From Phycisphaeraceae bacterium (GTDB lineage: Bacteria; Planctomycetota; Phycisphaerae; Phycisphaerales; SM1A02): DNA of 64,000 bases. How positions within the stretch are numbered: position 1 is the first letter of the stretch; the number at the start of each line of letters is the position of its first letter. This document shows positions 41,256 through 50,449 of the stretch, one piece after another. A model generated the notes under the pieces. That model was not told where the DNA came from. It did no database searches and worked only from the letters and a program-made list of their open reading frames with translations. Position numbers and translations under genes: made by a program. The stretch lies in assembly GCA_004213555.1 (NCBI GenBank), contig SHAP01000003.1:185443-249442 (forward strand), given 5' to 3'.

Positions 41256-42065
41256 ATGATTGCTCCCAACGACCGTGCTCCCGGAACCCGAACAATCTTC
41301 CTACGCATCTTGCGTCAGGACAGCCCCGAGGCCCTGCCCCGGTGGGAGCGCTTTCAGGTGGAAGTTGAGACGGGAATGAATCTGATTTCGTGTCTGCAAC
41401 GCGTGGCCGCCAACCCGGTCACCGTGGAAGGTGATGACTCCACCCCTGTGGTGTTTGATTGCGGGTGTCTGGAAGAGGTGTGTGGTTCTTGCACCATGGT
41501 GATCAATGGAAAAGTCCGCCAAAGCTGCACCGCATTGGTCGATGAATACGCCCCGCGAGAGGGCGATGAAATTGTTCTTGAGCCCATGAGCAAATTCCCC
41601 GTGGTTCGTGATTTGATGGTTGATCGGGAGCGACTCTTTCACAACCTCAAGCGCGTGAAAGCATGGGTACCCATCGATGGCACTTATGACCTTGGTGCTG
41701 GTCCGATTGACACGCCAGATCATCAGCAAATGCGATACACCATGGCCACTTGCATGAGTTGCGGCTGCTGTTTGGAAGCATGTCCCCAATTCAACAAAGA
41801 AGAAGCCCCCGCCGAATGGGATGATGCCTTCTTGGGACCTCACGCGATCAACCAAGCATTGCTGTTCAACGAACACCCTACCGGCCAAATCCTCCAAGAT
41901 GACCGAATGGAAGAGATCTTGGGAGTCGGCGGCGTGAATGACTGTGGCAACGCCCAGAACTGCGTGAAAGCATGTCCGAAAGAGATTCCTTTGACGGAAT
42001 CGATTGCTCGGATTGGTCGTGCGGCCACCTTCCATGGTCTGAAGCGCTTCTTCAGCGGCAAGTAA
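41256..42065 (+). CDS. sdhB: Succinate dehydrogenase/fumarate reductase iron-sulfur subunit
   Basis: SdhB passes electrons from the flavoprotein to the quinone site. The 269-residue product carries all three clusters: 2Fe-2S (CGCLEEVCGSCTMVINGKVRQSC), 4Fe-4S (CMSCGCCLEACP) and 3Fe-4S (CGNAQNCVKACPKEIP). The flavoprotein and cytochrome subunits are not in the neighbourhood, so this is a single gene, like nuoI above. It has its own upstream gap. A homologous heterodisulfide-type protein is less likely given the full cluster set. Confidence 0.93.
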   Translation: MIAPNDRAPGTRTIFLRILRQDSPEALPRWERFQVEVETGMNLISCLQRVAANPVTVEGDDSTPVVFDCGCLEEVCGSCTMVINGKVRQSCTALVDEYAPREGDEIVLEPMSKFPVVRDLMVDRERLFHNLKRVKAWVPIDGTYDLGAGPIDTPDHQQMRYTMATCMSCGCCLEACPQFNKEEAPAEWDDAFLGPHAINQALLFNEHPTGQILQDDRMEEILGVGGVNDCGNAQNCVKACPKEIPLTESIARIGRAATFHGLKRFFSGK

Positions 42066-42164
42066 ACCACATCCCTATGCCGTGGGTCTATGTGTGCGGT
42101 TTGTTCCGCCTGCGCGTTCGCGAACGCTGCAGAATCCAATCCGACAAGTAAAACCAAGCCCTTC

Positions 42165-43994
42165 ATGGCCCGATCCCTCCAACGCCTGTTGGCCCGGAGG
42201 TTTGTCATGTCCACGTTCTTGCTTGTTGCTGCCCTGAATATGTTTGTTGATTCTGGCGTGTGCTGCGTCAGTCACGGTGATGAATTTTTGTGCTACCAGA
42301 TGAGTGAACAAACATGTGAATTGGTGGGGGGCCGGTGGAGCCAGTCGGGGAGTGATTGCGAGACATTCGTGTGCACCGCTTTTGGAGCGTGTTGCATGCC
42401 AGACCTCAGTGCTTTCTCCAGCAGCGCTGCCGAATGCAATTTGGCCGGTGGCCAGTACATGGGTGATGGCTCATCTGCTGATGAGTATGAACTTGGTGCA
42501 ATGTGCCCTCCACCAGCAGGCGCATGCTGCCTCGGAAGCGGTGGATGCACCCTGTTGACGCTTGAGGAATGCGACAACCTTGGAGGGGAATATCTGGGAT
42601 ACGCCACCGGCGAGCCTGGTGCCAGTTTCGACACCCAGTGCGACCGCGTGGTGTGTTCGGGAGCCTGCTGTATTGACGGGATGAAATGTTTGGACGACTT
42701 GGGCCCGGACGCTTGTGCCAATCTTGGCGGCGTTCTCGTGGGGTCTGGAACCGTCTGCGAGGACGGTAGGTGCTTGGTGGAACAGCAAGTGGCCAACATC
42801 CTTCATGCCCACAACGAACAAGCTCCCAGCCTCATCCAATTCTCAGGGTTTGATGACTGGGATGGAGATCGCCGCTTGACCGGTGCAAGACTTCGGCTCG
42901 ACGGTGGATTCCACCGTGTGCTCTGGTTGGAAAGCCTGAGTGACTTTGAGTTGCCCAGTGTGATCGACATCAGTGCCCATTGGCGGGTCTTTCATCCGCT
43001 CTTTGGTGAATTGACTGGCTTCGATTACGACAGTCGACTTGGCGATCCACAACTGGAGGGATGCAACGGCGTCCTGCCCCCCTTTGAAACCTGCACTTTC
43101 CACTCACCCGTTTCGTTCACGTCAAACAGCTGGGTAGATCTCGACGACCAAGATCTGGTCGGCTTGGTCAATGCTTCAGAACTCGACGTTGACTTCCAAC
43201 TCGGTGGCATTCACACCTACACCGGCGGCGGCTCGTTCATCTTGGGACATCGACGATGGATTGATGCTCGAGTGATTTTGGAGTACGAATGGGAGTATGT
43301 CTTGAATGGCTTGGGTCGCATGGTGGGATGCGAGCCGTTTATGGACGCCATTTGTGATGTCACCGTCGAGGACGGCCTGGCCGAAGCTCGACTTTCAGGC
43401 AATTCAATGCTCTTTGTTGATTCTCCCTGTGACGCACGCGAGCCTGTTCCCGTTGTGGGTTCTTGCCTGCTCCGTGGAGGGTTTCATGACCAAGCCAATG
43501 ACCTGCGGTGTCAACAGAGCACCACCGAGGAATATTGCCTGTCCCACGATGGCGAATGGTGGCCGGATTGTGAGTGCCAAAAAGTCAACCAATCTTGGAA
43601 CGGAGAGGTTGGCGCGTGCTGGCTGCCGGACGGTCGACTGGTCGAAGCCACCCTGGGTGAATGCGAATCCCTCGGAGGTGTCTTGCGAATGGAATTTGGT
43701 TCACGAAGTCTCGGAGGGAATGTTCAGGCTGCCCCGGTCATGAGGCCTTGGTTTCCTGATGACCTTGACTTCCGACTGCCAGAATTTGGAGCCTGCTGTC
43801 TCCGAGATGGGACTTGCCTCCAACTGCCAGCCGCAGAATGTGGGTACCGAGGCGGCATGTGGAACGGCATGGGGACCAGCTGCGACGATGCCGAATGCGT
43901 CGGCGGCGGCACTGGCAGCCAGGAAGTGGACTGGATCCGGGTGCTCCGGGAACTGCCTCTAAACCGGCTTAGAATCAAAGCATTGTTCCGATAA
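42165..43994 (+). CDS. Secreted cysteine-repeat protein with central beta domain
   Basis: From ATG 42165 the product is 609 residues: a signal peptide (MARSLQRLLARRFVMSTFLLVAALNMF), four N-terminal cysteine modules of 35-45 residues with the pattern GACC-x-DG-x-C...C-x-LGG...C...C, a beta-rich domain of about 220 residues, and three more modules, the last GACCLRDGTCLQLPAAEC. Cysteines probably pair into disulfides. A start at 42207 has a stronger GGAGG and would give a shorter uncharged leader. The gene is probably the older or partner copy of the next one. Function unknown; exported, surface-associated. Confidence 0.8.
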   Translation: MARSLQRLLARRFVMSTFLLVAALNMFVDSGVCCVSHGDEFLCYQMSEQTCELVGGRWSQSGSDCETFVCTAFGACCMPDLSAFSSSAAECNLAGGQYMGDGSSADEYELGAMCPPPAGACCLGSGGCTLLTLEECDNLGGEYLGYATGEPGASFDTQCDRVVCSGACCIDGMKCLDDLGPDACANLGGVLVGSGTVCEDGRCLVEQQVANILHAHNEQAPSLIQFSGFDDWDGDRRLTGARLRLDGGFHRVLWLESLSDFELPSVIDISAHWRVFHPLFGELTGFDYDSRLGDPQLEGCNGVLPPFETCTFHSPVSFTSNSWVDLDDQDLVGLVNASELDVDFQLGGIHTYTGGGSFILGHRRWIDARVILEYEWEYVLNGLGRMVGCEPFMDAICDVTVEDGLAEARLSGNSMLFVDSPCDAREPVPVVGSCLLRGGFHDQANDLRCQQSTTEEYCLSHDGEWWPDCECQKVNQSWNGEVGACWLPDGRLVEATLGECESLGGVLRMEFGSRSLGGNVQAAPVMRPWFPDDLDFRLPEFGACCLRDGTCLQLPAAECGYRGGMWNGMGTSCDDAECVGGGTGSQEVDWIRVLRELPLNRLRIKALFR

Positions 43995-44041
43995 ACCCTT
44001 GTGTACCATAATATTATGATTATCGTGGCCCTTCTGGGGCC

Positions 44042-46186
44042 ATGTTTTTTTTCTACCTCATTTTGGGGCTCACCACCACTCAAGGGGAGCCACTGCGGCC
44101 GTGCTGTCTGAATGACGGATCATGCTTTGATCTGACTGAAGCGCTTTGCACCACTGTTGGTGGCTCGGTGTCCAAGGCCAGCAGTTGTGCGGAGGCCCAG
44201 TGCGAAGCGGTCGGCGCCTGCTGCACCTCGGGACTGAACTGTGCCGAAGGCGTCTCTGAATCAGAGTGCAGCGACATCGGTGGAACTTGGATGGGCGCTG
44301 CCAGCGACTGCATCCCCGTGCCATGCCCATTTGAGGGTGGGTGCTGTTTGCCAGACGGCACATGTTTTTCCGAAGATGCAGACCTTTGCCGAGAAGTCGG
44401 CGGATTCCCCAGAGGGCTGGAAACGTCTTGCGATGAGATCAACTGCTTGGGCGCATGCTGCCTCAGTGATTCATGTGCAACCAACCTGAGCCTGCAAGAA
44501 TGCGTGGACCAAGGCGGAGACCTTCAAGGCTTCGACAGCGCTTGCCCCAACACCTGCCAACAAGTGGTGATCGATGTTGTGAAAGGCCCTTGGGGTTTGC
44601 CGGGTGTTCAAGAGTTGGCTGCCCCCCCGTTTGATGATCGAGGTGGCTATCGAGTGCCCATCTCCACCACGGTTGAAATCAAAGGCCGAACGTGGACCGC
44701 GCTGCGGCTTCGCAACTTGGGTGACAGCCCTATCTCGACCGATGCGGTGCTGCTGACCGAAATGTTGCTTGGTGGGACAGCATTTGTTGCCGAAAACCAA
44801 ACCATTGGGTGCTGTCCCGGAGATTGCCTGCCTCCGCTCGAAAGTTGCACGTTTGGGGGCACGTTCCAAAGCCAAGGTGAAGTGATTCAAGTTGACCCCG
44901 CTTGGCCACTCGATGTTTTCGCCCGTTCAGTTGCGGAATACACCGCCCCCGGGAGTATTGAATTCTCCCAATACCCCGTTCTGGGTGAATTGGACGTCCG
45001 GATCACCACCAACTTTGAAATCTTGGGTGGTTGTTGTCTCTGTGATGGCAGCTGTTCCCTCACCTCTGAGGCCAGTTGTGCGACGGTTGGTGGAATTTGG
45101 TCGGGACAAGAATCGCCTTGCTTGCCCTCTTGTGTTCCAACCGGTTCATGCTGCCTGGATTGTGGCTCGGTCTGCCTTCCAGAAGCCACCGAAGCAGACT
45201 GCAACAAGTTGAGCGGGCAATGGCTCGGCCCCTGCAGCACCTGCTCAAACGGCTGTGTTCCTTCGCAAGCATGCGTTCTCTGTGACGGCACTTGCGTTGA
45301 CCTCAGCCACGAAAACGAGTGCACCGATCTGAATGGCAAGTGGGTTGAAGATTGTGCGGTTTGCGCTGAAATCACCGCGGCCGCTTTCGGCGCCTGCTGT
45401 GTGTGCAACGAGCCATGCCAAACATCAACCCTGAGCGGGTGTGCTGATTTGGGGGGAACGTGGCTTGGGGGATGCAGCGATTGTTCGGTCGCCCCGTGCG
45501 GGGGACAAGGCGCCTGTTGTTTGTGCGGTCCGGTGGAAGAATGCGCTCCCTTGGACGAAGTGGACTGCCATGCTCTTGGTGGACGATGGCTTGGTGATTG
45601 CGTGTCTTGTGCTTCTGATTCATGCCGACCTGTCTCGGTGTGTGAGACCCAGTTCTATGGTTGCCAAGAGGGTGTGCTGGAAGCCGATTGCCAGCAGTGC
45701 CGGGGATCAACTTGGGGGACCCCGGGTGAGGACTGTGACTGCCTGTTGGACAATCCCACCTTTGACAACCCCCCTGGCCCCTGCTGCTTGCCCGACGGAA
45801 GATGCACAGAACACAACCTGCGCGACTGTGCTGAACTGGGGGGGCAATTCCAGTGCCAGTTGCAACCACCCAACGGAGATCCCTATTTGGCCACATGTGA
45901 GGCGCTCGCCGTGGAGTGCAATCCCATCATTTCCTGCTGCCTCCCCGACCAATCTTGTCGAGCCATGTCTCCAAATCAGTGCTTGAACTCTGGAGGCTTC
46001 GGGGAGCCCGGCTGTGCGAATGCAACCCGCTGTCTCACTCCGGTGTGCTGCTTGGATGATGGAAGCTGCTTGACTCTGCCAGAATCAGCATGCAGCTTGG
46101 TGGGCGGAAGATCACGCGGAAAATCATGCGCTCCGGCAATTTGCGGAAAAGATATTCGTCGATCGAATATCCGCAAGGGCCAGTAA
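44042..46186 (+). CDS. Secreted cysteine-repeat protein, larger paralogue (714 aa)
   Basis: The protein has a short hydrophobic leader, four cysteine modules, a beta-rich domain, and nine further modules (13 in all) such as GGCCLPDGTCFSEDADLC, GACCLCGPVEECAPLDEVDC and GPCCLPDGRCTEHNLRDC. The beta domain shares a cysteine pattern (PPLESCTF) with the same place in the preceding gene (PPFETCTF), so the two are paralogues. The domain resembles choice-of-anchor types (low confidence). The ATG at 44042 is followed by a run of eight T residues. No known function. Confidence 0.8.
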   Translation: MFFFYLILGLTTTQGEPLRPCCLNDGSCFDLTEALCTTVGGSVSKASSCAEAQCEAVGACCTSGLNCAEGVSESECSDIGGTWMGAASDCIPVPCPFEGGCCLPDGTCFSEDADLCREVGGFPRGLETSCDEINCLGACCLSDSCATNLSLQECVDQGGDLQGFDSACPNTCQQVVIDVVKGPWGLPGVQELAAPPFDDRGGYRVPISTTVEIKGRTWTALRLRNLGDSPISTDAVLLTEMLLGGTAFVAENQTIGCCPGDCLPPLESCTFGGTFQSQGEVIQVDPAWPLDVFARSVAEYTAPGSIEFSQYPVLGELDVRITTNFEILGGCCLCDGSCSLTSEASCATVGGIWSGQESPCLPSCVPTGSCCLDCGSVCLPEATEADCNKLSGQWLGPCSTCSNGCVPSQACVLCDGTCVDLSHENECTDLNGKWVEDCAVCAEITAAAFGACCVCNEPCQTSTLSGCADLGGTWLGGCSDCSVAPCGGQGACCLCGPVEECAPLDEVDCHALGGRWLGDCVSCASDSCRPVSVCETQFYGCQEGVLEADCQQCRGSTWGTPGEDCDCLLDNPTFDNPPGPCCLPDGRCTEHNLRDCAELGGQFQCQLQPPNGDPYLATCEALAVECNPIISCCLPDQSCRAMSPNQCLNSGGFGEPGCANATRCLTPVCCLDDGSCLTLPESACSLVGGRSRGKSCAPAICGKDIRRSNIRKGQ

Positions 46187-46205
46187 GCAAGACAAAAAGC
46201 CAACG

Positions 46206-47030
46206 CTAGAGCTTGGGGACTTCCACCAACTGCGGTGCTTGGCGTCGGGTACCCAGCGCAGGTCGACGAGGGTCAATCGGCTCTTGCAACTCTTCACCAT
46301 TGACCAAGTGGTGTGGGAATCTCTTTCGGGCTCGGATCAAAGCGGCATCCAAATCAAGACCGCTTTCCGCATCAATGGATCGGTTGTCGTACAGACCAAC
46401 GGTGACCGACGAAATGACGCGATCAACTTCGTGGTGAACATAGGCGGTCCAACCTTCGCGTCGCAGACGAGCGCAGACTTCTTCGGCCCGCGCACGAACT
46501 TGGGAAGCAGAAAGCTCCCCCGTGCCAAAATCACTCCACACTTCTACCTGCAAGGTGTACAACGTCTGATCCGGGAACAAACCCCGAACCCGAAGAAGTT
46601 CCATCTCCCCAAAATCTTCAGGGTGTTTCCGAGGATCAATGCGTACCAACATGGGGCGGGGAAAGACCGCCCGACCATTCCGCTCGATGGCTCGAACATC
46701 GCGAAGCAAGCGACGGGCGGCTGGGTCTTCAGCGGCACGGAAACGACCAATCAGCACCGACGAACCTCGACGCTTGGAGTGAATCCACGTGTTGTTCAGA
46801 ATTGGCGACATTGAGCGGCATGTTTGCGCCATGCGTTGGGCGGCCATTTCATGACCCATCCCATCAAAAGTGTTCAGCAAGACCCCCCAAACCACAGAAA
46901 GGCGGTCCTGGGGCTCTGAAGAGGTTTGACTCCGGACCGATGGGGCGGAGTTCTCGGACGTTTGTGGAGTGGAGCAGCCAGCCAGCTCAATCAGAAGGGC
47001 CGAGAACAACATGATCTTCAAAGCATTCAT
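46206..47030 (-). CDS. Lipoprotein of unknown function (274 aa)
   Basis: The product has a lipobox at the N-terminus (LIELAGCSTP), a Ser/Pro-rich spacer and then a folded part of about 220 residues. That part contains mixed alpha/beta segments such as SSVLIGRFRAAEDPAARRLLRDVRAI and VHHEVDRVISSVTVGLYDNRS. The sequence VWGVLLNTFDGMGHEMAAQRMA suggests a SPOR-like or small periplasmic fold, but I cannot place it. It is transcribed away from the Cys-repeat genes and divergent from the FlgM-like gene. Confidence 0.65.
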   Translation of the reverse strand: MNALKIMLFSALLIELAGCSTPQTSENSAPSVRSQTSSEPQDRLSVVWGVLLNTFDGMGHEMAAQRMAQTCRSMSPILNNTWIHSKRRGSSVLIGRFRAAEDPAARRLLRDVRAIERNGRAVFPRPMLVRIDPRKHPEDFGEMELLRVRGLFPDQTLYTLQVEVWSDFGTGELSASQVRARAEEVCARLRREGWTAYVHHEVDRVISSVTVGLYDNRSIDAESGLDLDAALIRARKRFPHHLVNGEELQEPIDPRRPALGTRRQAPQLVEVPKL

Positions 47031-47199
47031 GAGATTCCTTCACCATATGCCAACAGCGAGCCAACGATTCGAGACAATGAAGACTGAAAGTTCAAGAACT
47101 CGTCAGCGCCCCGCCGATGTTCTTATTGTGGAAGCCGTGCGAAAGCCTCCACGGGCCTTGAAGCGAAGATCAAGGCTGCATTGTTGCGAAGGAGTTTTC

Positions 47200-47505
47200 A
47201 TGTCAGATATTGCATTCAATCCAGGGGTGGGATCCGGCTATCCGGGCCCCATTGACCGGACCGGACAAGCTGCAGCGTCCACCAGTCGAAGCAGCATTTC
47301 CCCAGCGTCCGAGAATCAAAACACCAACCCAAGCGATCGCATTGAGTTCTCGGACCAAGCCGCCTTGGTGGCCAAAGCCCTGTCCGAGGAGTCCAGCGGA
47401 TACGACCCCGTCCCCGCCCTGCGAGAGGCCATTGCCAATGGCACCTACGACCTCGAAGGTCGTTTGGGAGAGGCCATTGACGGCTTGATCGCTGATCTGG
47501 ACTGA
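47200..47505 (+). CDS. flgM: FlgM-like anti-sigma-28 factor
   Basis: FlgM binds FliA and is exported through the flagellum when the hook is complete. The 101-residue product has a disordered N-terminal half (Ser/Pro/Asn-rich) and a C-terminal helical sigma-binding half: FSDQAALVAKALSEESSGYDPVPALREAIANGTYDLEGRLGEAIDGLIADL, which fits the FlgM pattern of helices ending in AIANGTY. ATG 47200 follows GAAGGAG six bases upstream. A terminator ends it. No flagellar gene is nearby, but a FliA-like sigma gene lies at 37263. Confidence 0.75.
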   Translation: MSDIAFNPGVGSGYPGPIDRTGQAAASTSRSSISPASENQNTNPSDRIEFSDQAALVAKALSEESSGYDPVPALREAIANGTYDLEGRLGEAIDGLIADLD

Positions 47506-47538
47506 CCGGCCCCCATTCCAAAGTCCCACGATTCACTC

Positions 47539-47564
47539 AACCCCGGGCCTTCCGGGGTTTTTCT
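47539..47564 (+). terminator. Rho-independent terminator after the FlgM-like gene
   Basis: AACCCCGG (47539-47546) pairs with CCGGGGTT (47552-47559) around a five-base loop, followed by TTTTC. It lies 33 bases after the stop codon. Confidence 0.9.
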
Positions 47565-47623
47565 TCGTCTTCCCGGAAGCCGTTGATGGCATGGCCCAGT
47601 CTTGGGCGTCGTATCATGGCACC

Positions 47624-48313
47624 ATGACCAATGCAACTGCTCGTTTCATTTTGGGATCTACGCTCGCGTACGGATGCACCTTTGGGCTTCTGGGATGCAA
47701 CACCGCCCCTGAAAACATGCCCAAGTCCGTGCTCTACGAGAAAGCCAGTGACGCCGAACTTGAAGGTGATGCTCAATCAGCTTCGGAACTGTACCGCGTG
47801 GTCGCCCTGCGATATCCCGGCGACTGGCGTGCCAAATTCGACACCGCCCGAACCCTGCTTGAGTTGAATCAGGCCGAAGCGAATGTTGAAGCAAGAGGAC
47901 ACATCAAGATTGCAATCTCGTTGAAGCAAGAAAATCTGCAAGTGCGTGACACATGGGCCGAGTGTGAATACCGAGCGGGTCGCTCGTCATGGAACAAAAT
48001 GTTCGCGCGACTCGACGAATGGAGCAGCCAGTCCGCTCTCGATGCCGTTCGTGGTGCGAAGTACGCAACCCTGACCGGAGATGTCGACCTCAGCACTCGA
48101 AGAATCGAACAAGCGATTGATCTGGATGTGAATTGTGTCGAGGCCTACCTCGCGGCGATCGACTTGGCGAAAGTTCAAGACGACGAAAGCACCGCCAAGT
48201 ATCGAACACGGCAGGCGTATGGTCTTGCCCCAGAAGATCCTCGTGTCTTGGCCATAGCAGAGGATTACGGTCTGATTCTTGGGCCCACGCTGGCTGTGCC
48301 ACCGGGGCTGTGA
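47624..48313 (+). CDS. Lipoprotein with TPR-like repeats (229 aa)
   Basis: From ATG 47624 the protein has a leader ending in a lipobox (GLLGCNTAP), then about 190 residues of paired helices typical of TPR arrays, such as ASDAELEGDAQSASELYRVVALRYPG and VEAYLAAIDLAKVQDDESTAKYRTRQAYGLAPEDPRVL. It follows the FlgM terminator. It is probably a periplasmic scaffold or assembly factor; no specific role can be assigned. A start at 47591 is also open. The next gene begins eight bases after its stop. Confidence 0.65.
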   Translation: MTNATARFILGSTLAYGCTFGLLGCNTAPENMPKSVLYEKASDAELEGDAQSASELYRVVALRYPGDWRAKFDTARTLLELNQAEANVEARGHIKIAISLKQENLQVRDTWAECEYRAGRSSWNKMFARLDEWSSQSALDAVRGAKYATLTGDVDLSTRRIEQAIDLDVNCVEAYLAAIDLAKVQDDESTAKYRTRQAYGLAPEDPRVLAIAEDYGLILGPTLAVPPGL

Positions 48314-48320
48314 TCCCCCC

Positions 48321-49274
48321 ATGGAACACGACCGAAATGCTCTGATTCCCGCACTCTCCGCCTTGGCTGATTCTGGCCGATTGCGGATGCTCCGGCTTCT
48401 TGAGCGCGCCGAACTTTCCGTTGGCGAAATTGCCTCGGCACTCCAGTTGCCACAATCGACAGCTTCACGCCACCTCAAAACGCTCATGGACTCGGGATGG
48501 CTGAGTCGGCGGTCGGTTGGAACCGCGCATCTCCATCGACTGGCGGATGATCCACTACCGGAACCATTGCGAGGCTTATGGCAAAGCGCGCGAGCGGGCC
48601 TCGGCCACAGCCCCCAACTGGAAGAAGATGACCGTCGCCTTTCTTCGGTGTTGGCCGAGCGGGCTCGAAATGCCGAAGCTTTTTTTGGGCGAGTGGGTGG
48701 TGAGTGGGATCAAATCCGCACCCAATTGTTTGGCCGGGCGTTTACCGCCGAAGCCCTTGCGGCGTTGGCGGATCCGTCCTGGACGGTGGCCGACCTAGGT
48801 TGTGGAACAGGTGACGCCGCGAGCCTCCTGGCGGCCAGCGTGAAGAAGGTGATCGCGGTGGACCGGGAACCCGCCATGCTTCGGGCGGCACGAAAGCGAC
48901 TCGAAGGCACTGAAAATGTTGACTTCCATGCGGCCGATTTGGAATCACTCCCCCTCCCGACAGGGAGTGTTGATGTGGCCTTCATTCTTTTGGTTCTGCA
49001 CCACCTTGAAGCGCCTCAAAAGGCGGTCAACGAAGCCGCCCGGATTCTGAAACCAGAGGGCACCTTGGTGGTGGTGGACATGACGCCCCATGAGCGCAAG
49101 GAATATCGAGAGCTCATGGCCCACCGGCATCTTGGGTTTTCTGCCGATCAACTGGAGGAGTGGACCAAACACTGCCCGCTTGATCTCGCTCACTCTCGGC
49201 CGTTACGCCCCGACCCAAATGCCGCTGGTCCAGGTTTGTTCGTGGCAAGATTTTCCCGCAGAAAGAATGCATGA
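48321..49274 (+). CDS. ArsR-family regulator fused to SAM-dependent methyltransferase
   Basis: The 317-residue product has an N-terminal winged-helix of the ArsR type (ALADSGRLRMLRLLERAELSVGEIASALQLPQSTASRHLKTLMDSGWL, about residues 10-60), a linker, and a C-terminal class I methyltransferase with VADLGCGTGDAASLL as SAM motif I and LVLHHLEAPQKAVNEAARILKPEG (about 155-260). Such fusions are known and are usually associated with metabolism or metal stress. No arsenical-binding cysteine set (ELCVCDL-type) is visible. ATG 48321 is preferred to an upstream start in the previous gene. Confidence 0.85.
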   Translation: MEHDRNALIPALSALADSGRLRMLRLLERAELSVGEIASALQLPQSTASRHLKTLMDSGWLSRRSVGTAHLHRLADDPLPEPLRGLWQSARAGLGHSPQLEEDDRRLSSVLAERARNAEAFFGRVGGEWDQIRTQLFGRAFTAEALAALADPSWTVADLGCGTGDAASLLAASVKKVIAVDREPAMLRAARKRLEGTENVDFHAADLESLPLPTGSVDVAFILLVLHHLEAPQKAVNEAARILKPEGTLVVVDMTPHERKEYRELMAHRHLGFSADQLEEWTKHCPLDLAHSRPLRPDPNAAGPGLFVARFSRRKNA

Positions 49275-50434
49275 TGCTCACCATTTTAATTTTGAGTCAA
49301 TCGTATTCGAACGACCCCATTCAGCACGACCGTCCTTCGGATCGATTGGCGGGATGGTTGTCTCCCGAAGCAATCCGAGAAATCGAACCAACCCTGATGG
49401 CGGAATATAAAAGACGCAACCGGCTGCCCCGTCCGGTGAACACCGCGGGCTTCATGATGTTTGGCCTTGCACCCGCCCAAGGTCGGACCCCATGGTTGAT
49501 CGAACAGGCCACCACCAGCACCCAACGTTTGCAAACCACCATTGGCATCCGAAATCGTGACCAAATCCAGTGGAACCTTTTGGCGACACCATTTGGCACC
49601 ACGGCTGAGCTCCCCGATGTGCTTGACCTGTCTGGGTTTCAATTCTCCGCCCCAAGCCAAAGAAGTCTGCGACAGGACGCCAGCGATGCCGTTCTTGGAG
49701 GCGCCATCAACATGGCGTTTGAGCCCAGTTTGGCTTGGAATCAAAACCGCCAAAATGAATTGCAAACCACGGCAGAAGTGGCTCGATTTGGAGGTCCAAT
49801 ATGGCGCACCATTGTTGGGGACGCGGCCTTGGCCACCGGTCAAGATGCAAAAACCACTGCCGAATCACTTCTCGCGCCAGTCGATCCAATATCCGCGACC
49901 ACGAATTTTGAATCTCGAGTTGAGGCCATCAATTCTGCAGCGCAGGCCCCGGTTGTCGTCGCTGATCTTGCTCTCGATCTCGAGCAAGACCAGTCGCAAT
50001 GCAATCGTTGGTTAAGCACCCTGGAAAATCAGCTGAAGAATCGCAGGTGGATTGATGCGGGCCTGACCGCCGACAAAATTCTTCGACTGTCTCCCGACCA
50101 TCCTGAAGCCATGCTGGGTGAAGTCCTGGCTCACCTTGGTGCCGGACTTTGGTCCACCGCCACCAGCTCGTTCGATCGAATGCTGCAAAGCCTGCCGGTT
50201 TTGCTTGGGGTGCGGCCGGAACCAACATTGAGACCTCGAGACGAACGGCTTCGGGAAGGCATTCAACAGCTCCAAGGTTTTGAGCGAGAAGATGCATCCC
50301 GTCTCGCGGTGTGGTTGCACACCCTGATGAATGAAGTTGCGAAACGAGACGAAATCCGCCAAACACTTGACGCTGAAGATCCGGTCAACAAGCTGCTGGA
50401 TGCCGGCCTCGGACTGCACAATTCTCACCCATAA
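49271..50434 (+). CDS. Hypothetical helical protein (387 aa)
   Basis: This gene overlaps the preceding stop by four bases (ATGATG). The product has a short hydrophobic start (MMLTILILSQS) and a long helix-rich body with TPR-like pairs in its second half (WIDAGLTADKILRLSPDHPEAMLGEVLAHLGAGLWSTATSSFDRML). A central region (TPFGTTAELPDVLDLSGFQFSAP) is beta-rich. The start could be 49271 or 49274. I recognise no family, and the neighbours (methyltransferase and metG) do not reveal its role. Confidence 0.6.
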   Translation: MMLTILILSQSYSNDPIQHDRPSDRLAGWLSPEAIREIEPTLMAEYKRRNRLPRPVNTAGFMMFGLAPAQGRTPWLIEQATTSTQRLQTTIGIRNRDQIQWNLLATPFGTTAELPDVLDLSGFQFSAPSQRSLRQDASDAVLGGAINMAFEPSLAWNQNRQNELQTTAEVARFGGPIWRTIVGDAALATGQDAKTTAESLLAPVDPISATTNFESRVEAINSAAQAPVVVADLALDLEQDQSQCNRWLSTLENQLKNRRWIDAGLTADKILRLSPDHPEAMLGEVLAHLGAGLWSTATSSFDRMLQSLPVLLGVRPEPTLRPRDERLREGIQQLQGFEREDASRLAVWLHTLMNEVAKRDEIRQTLDAEDPVNKLLDAGLGLHNSHP

Positions 50435-50449
50435 TTCCGATGGAACAAC

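Noticed and set aside
42090..42164. Longer start for the first Cys-repeat protein at 42090
   Set aside because: It would place a Cys-containing stretch before the basic start of a good signal peptide and has no ribosome site.
46969..47199. In-frame extension of the FlgM-like gene upstream of 47200
   Set aside because: A strong GAAGGAG supports ATG 47200, and the upstream part lies in the divergent promoter region and overlaps the lipoprotein gene.
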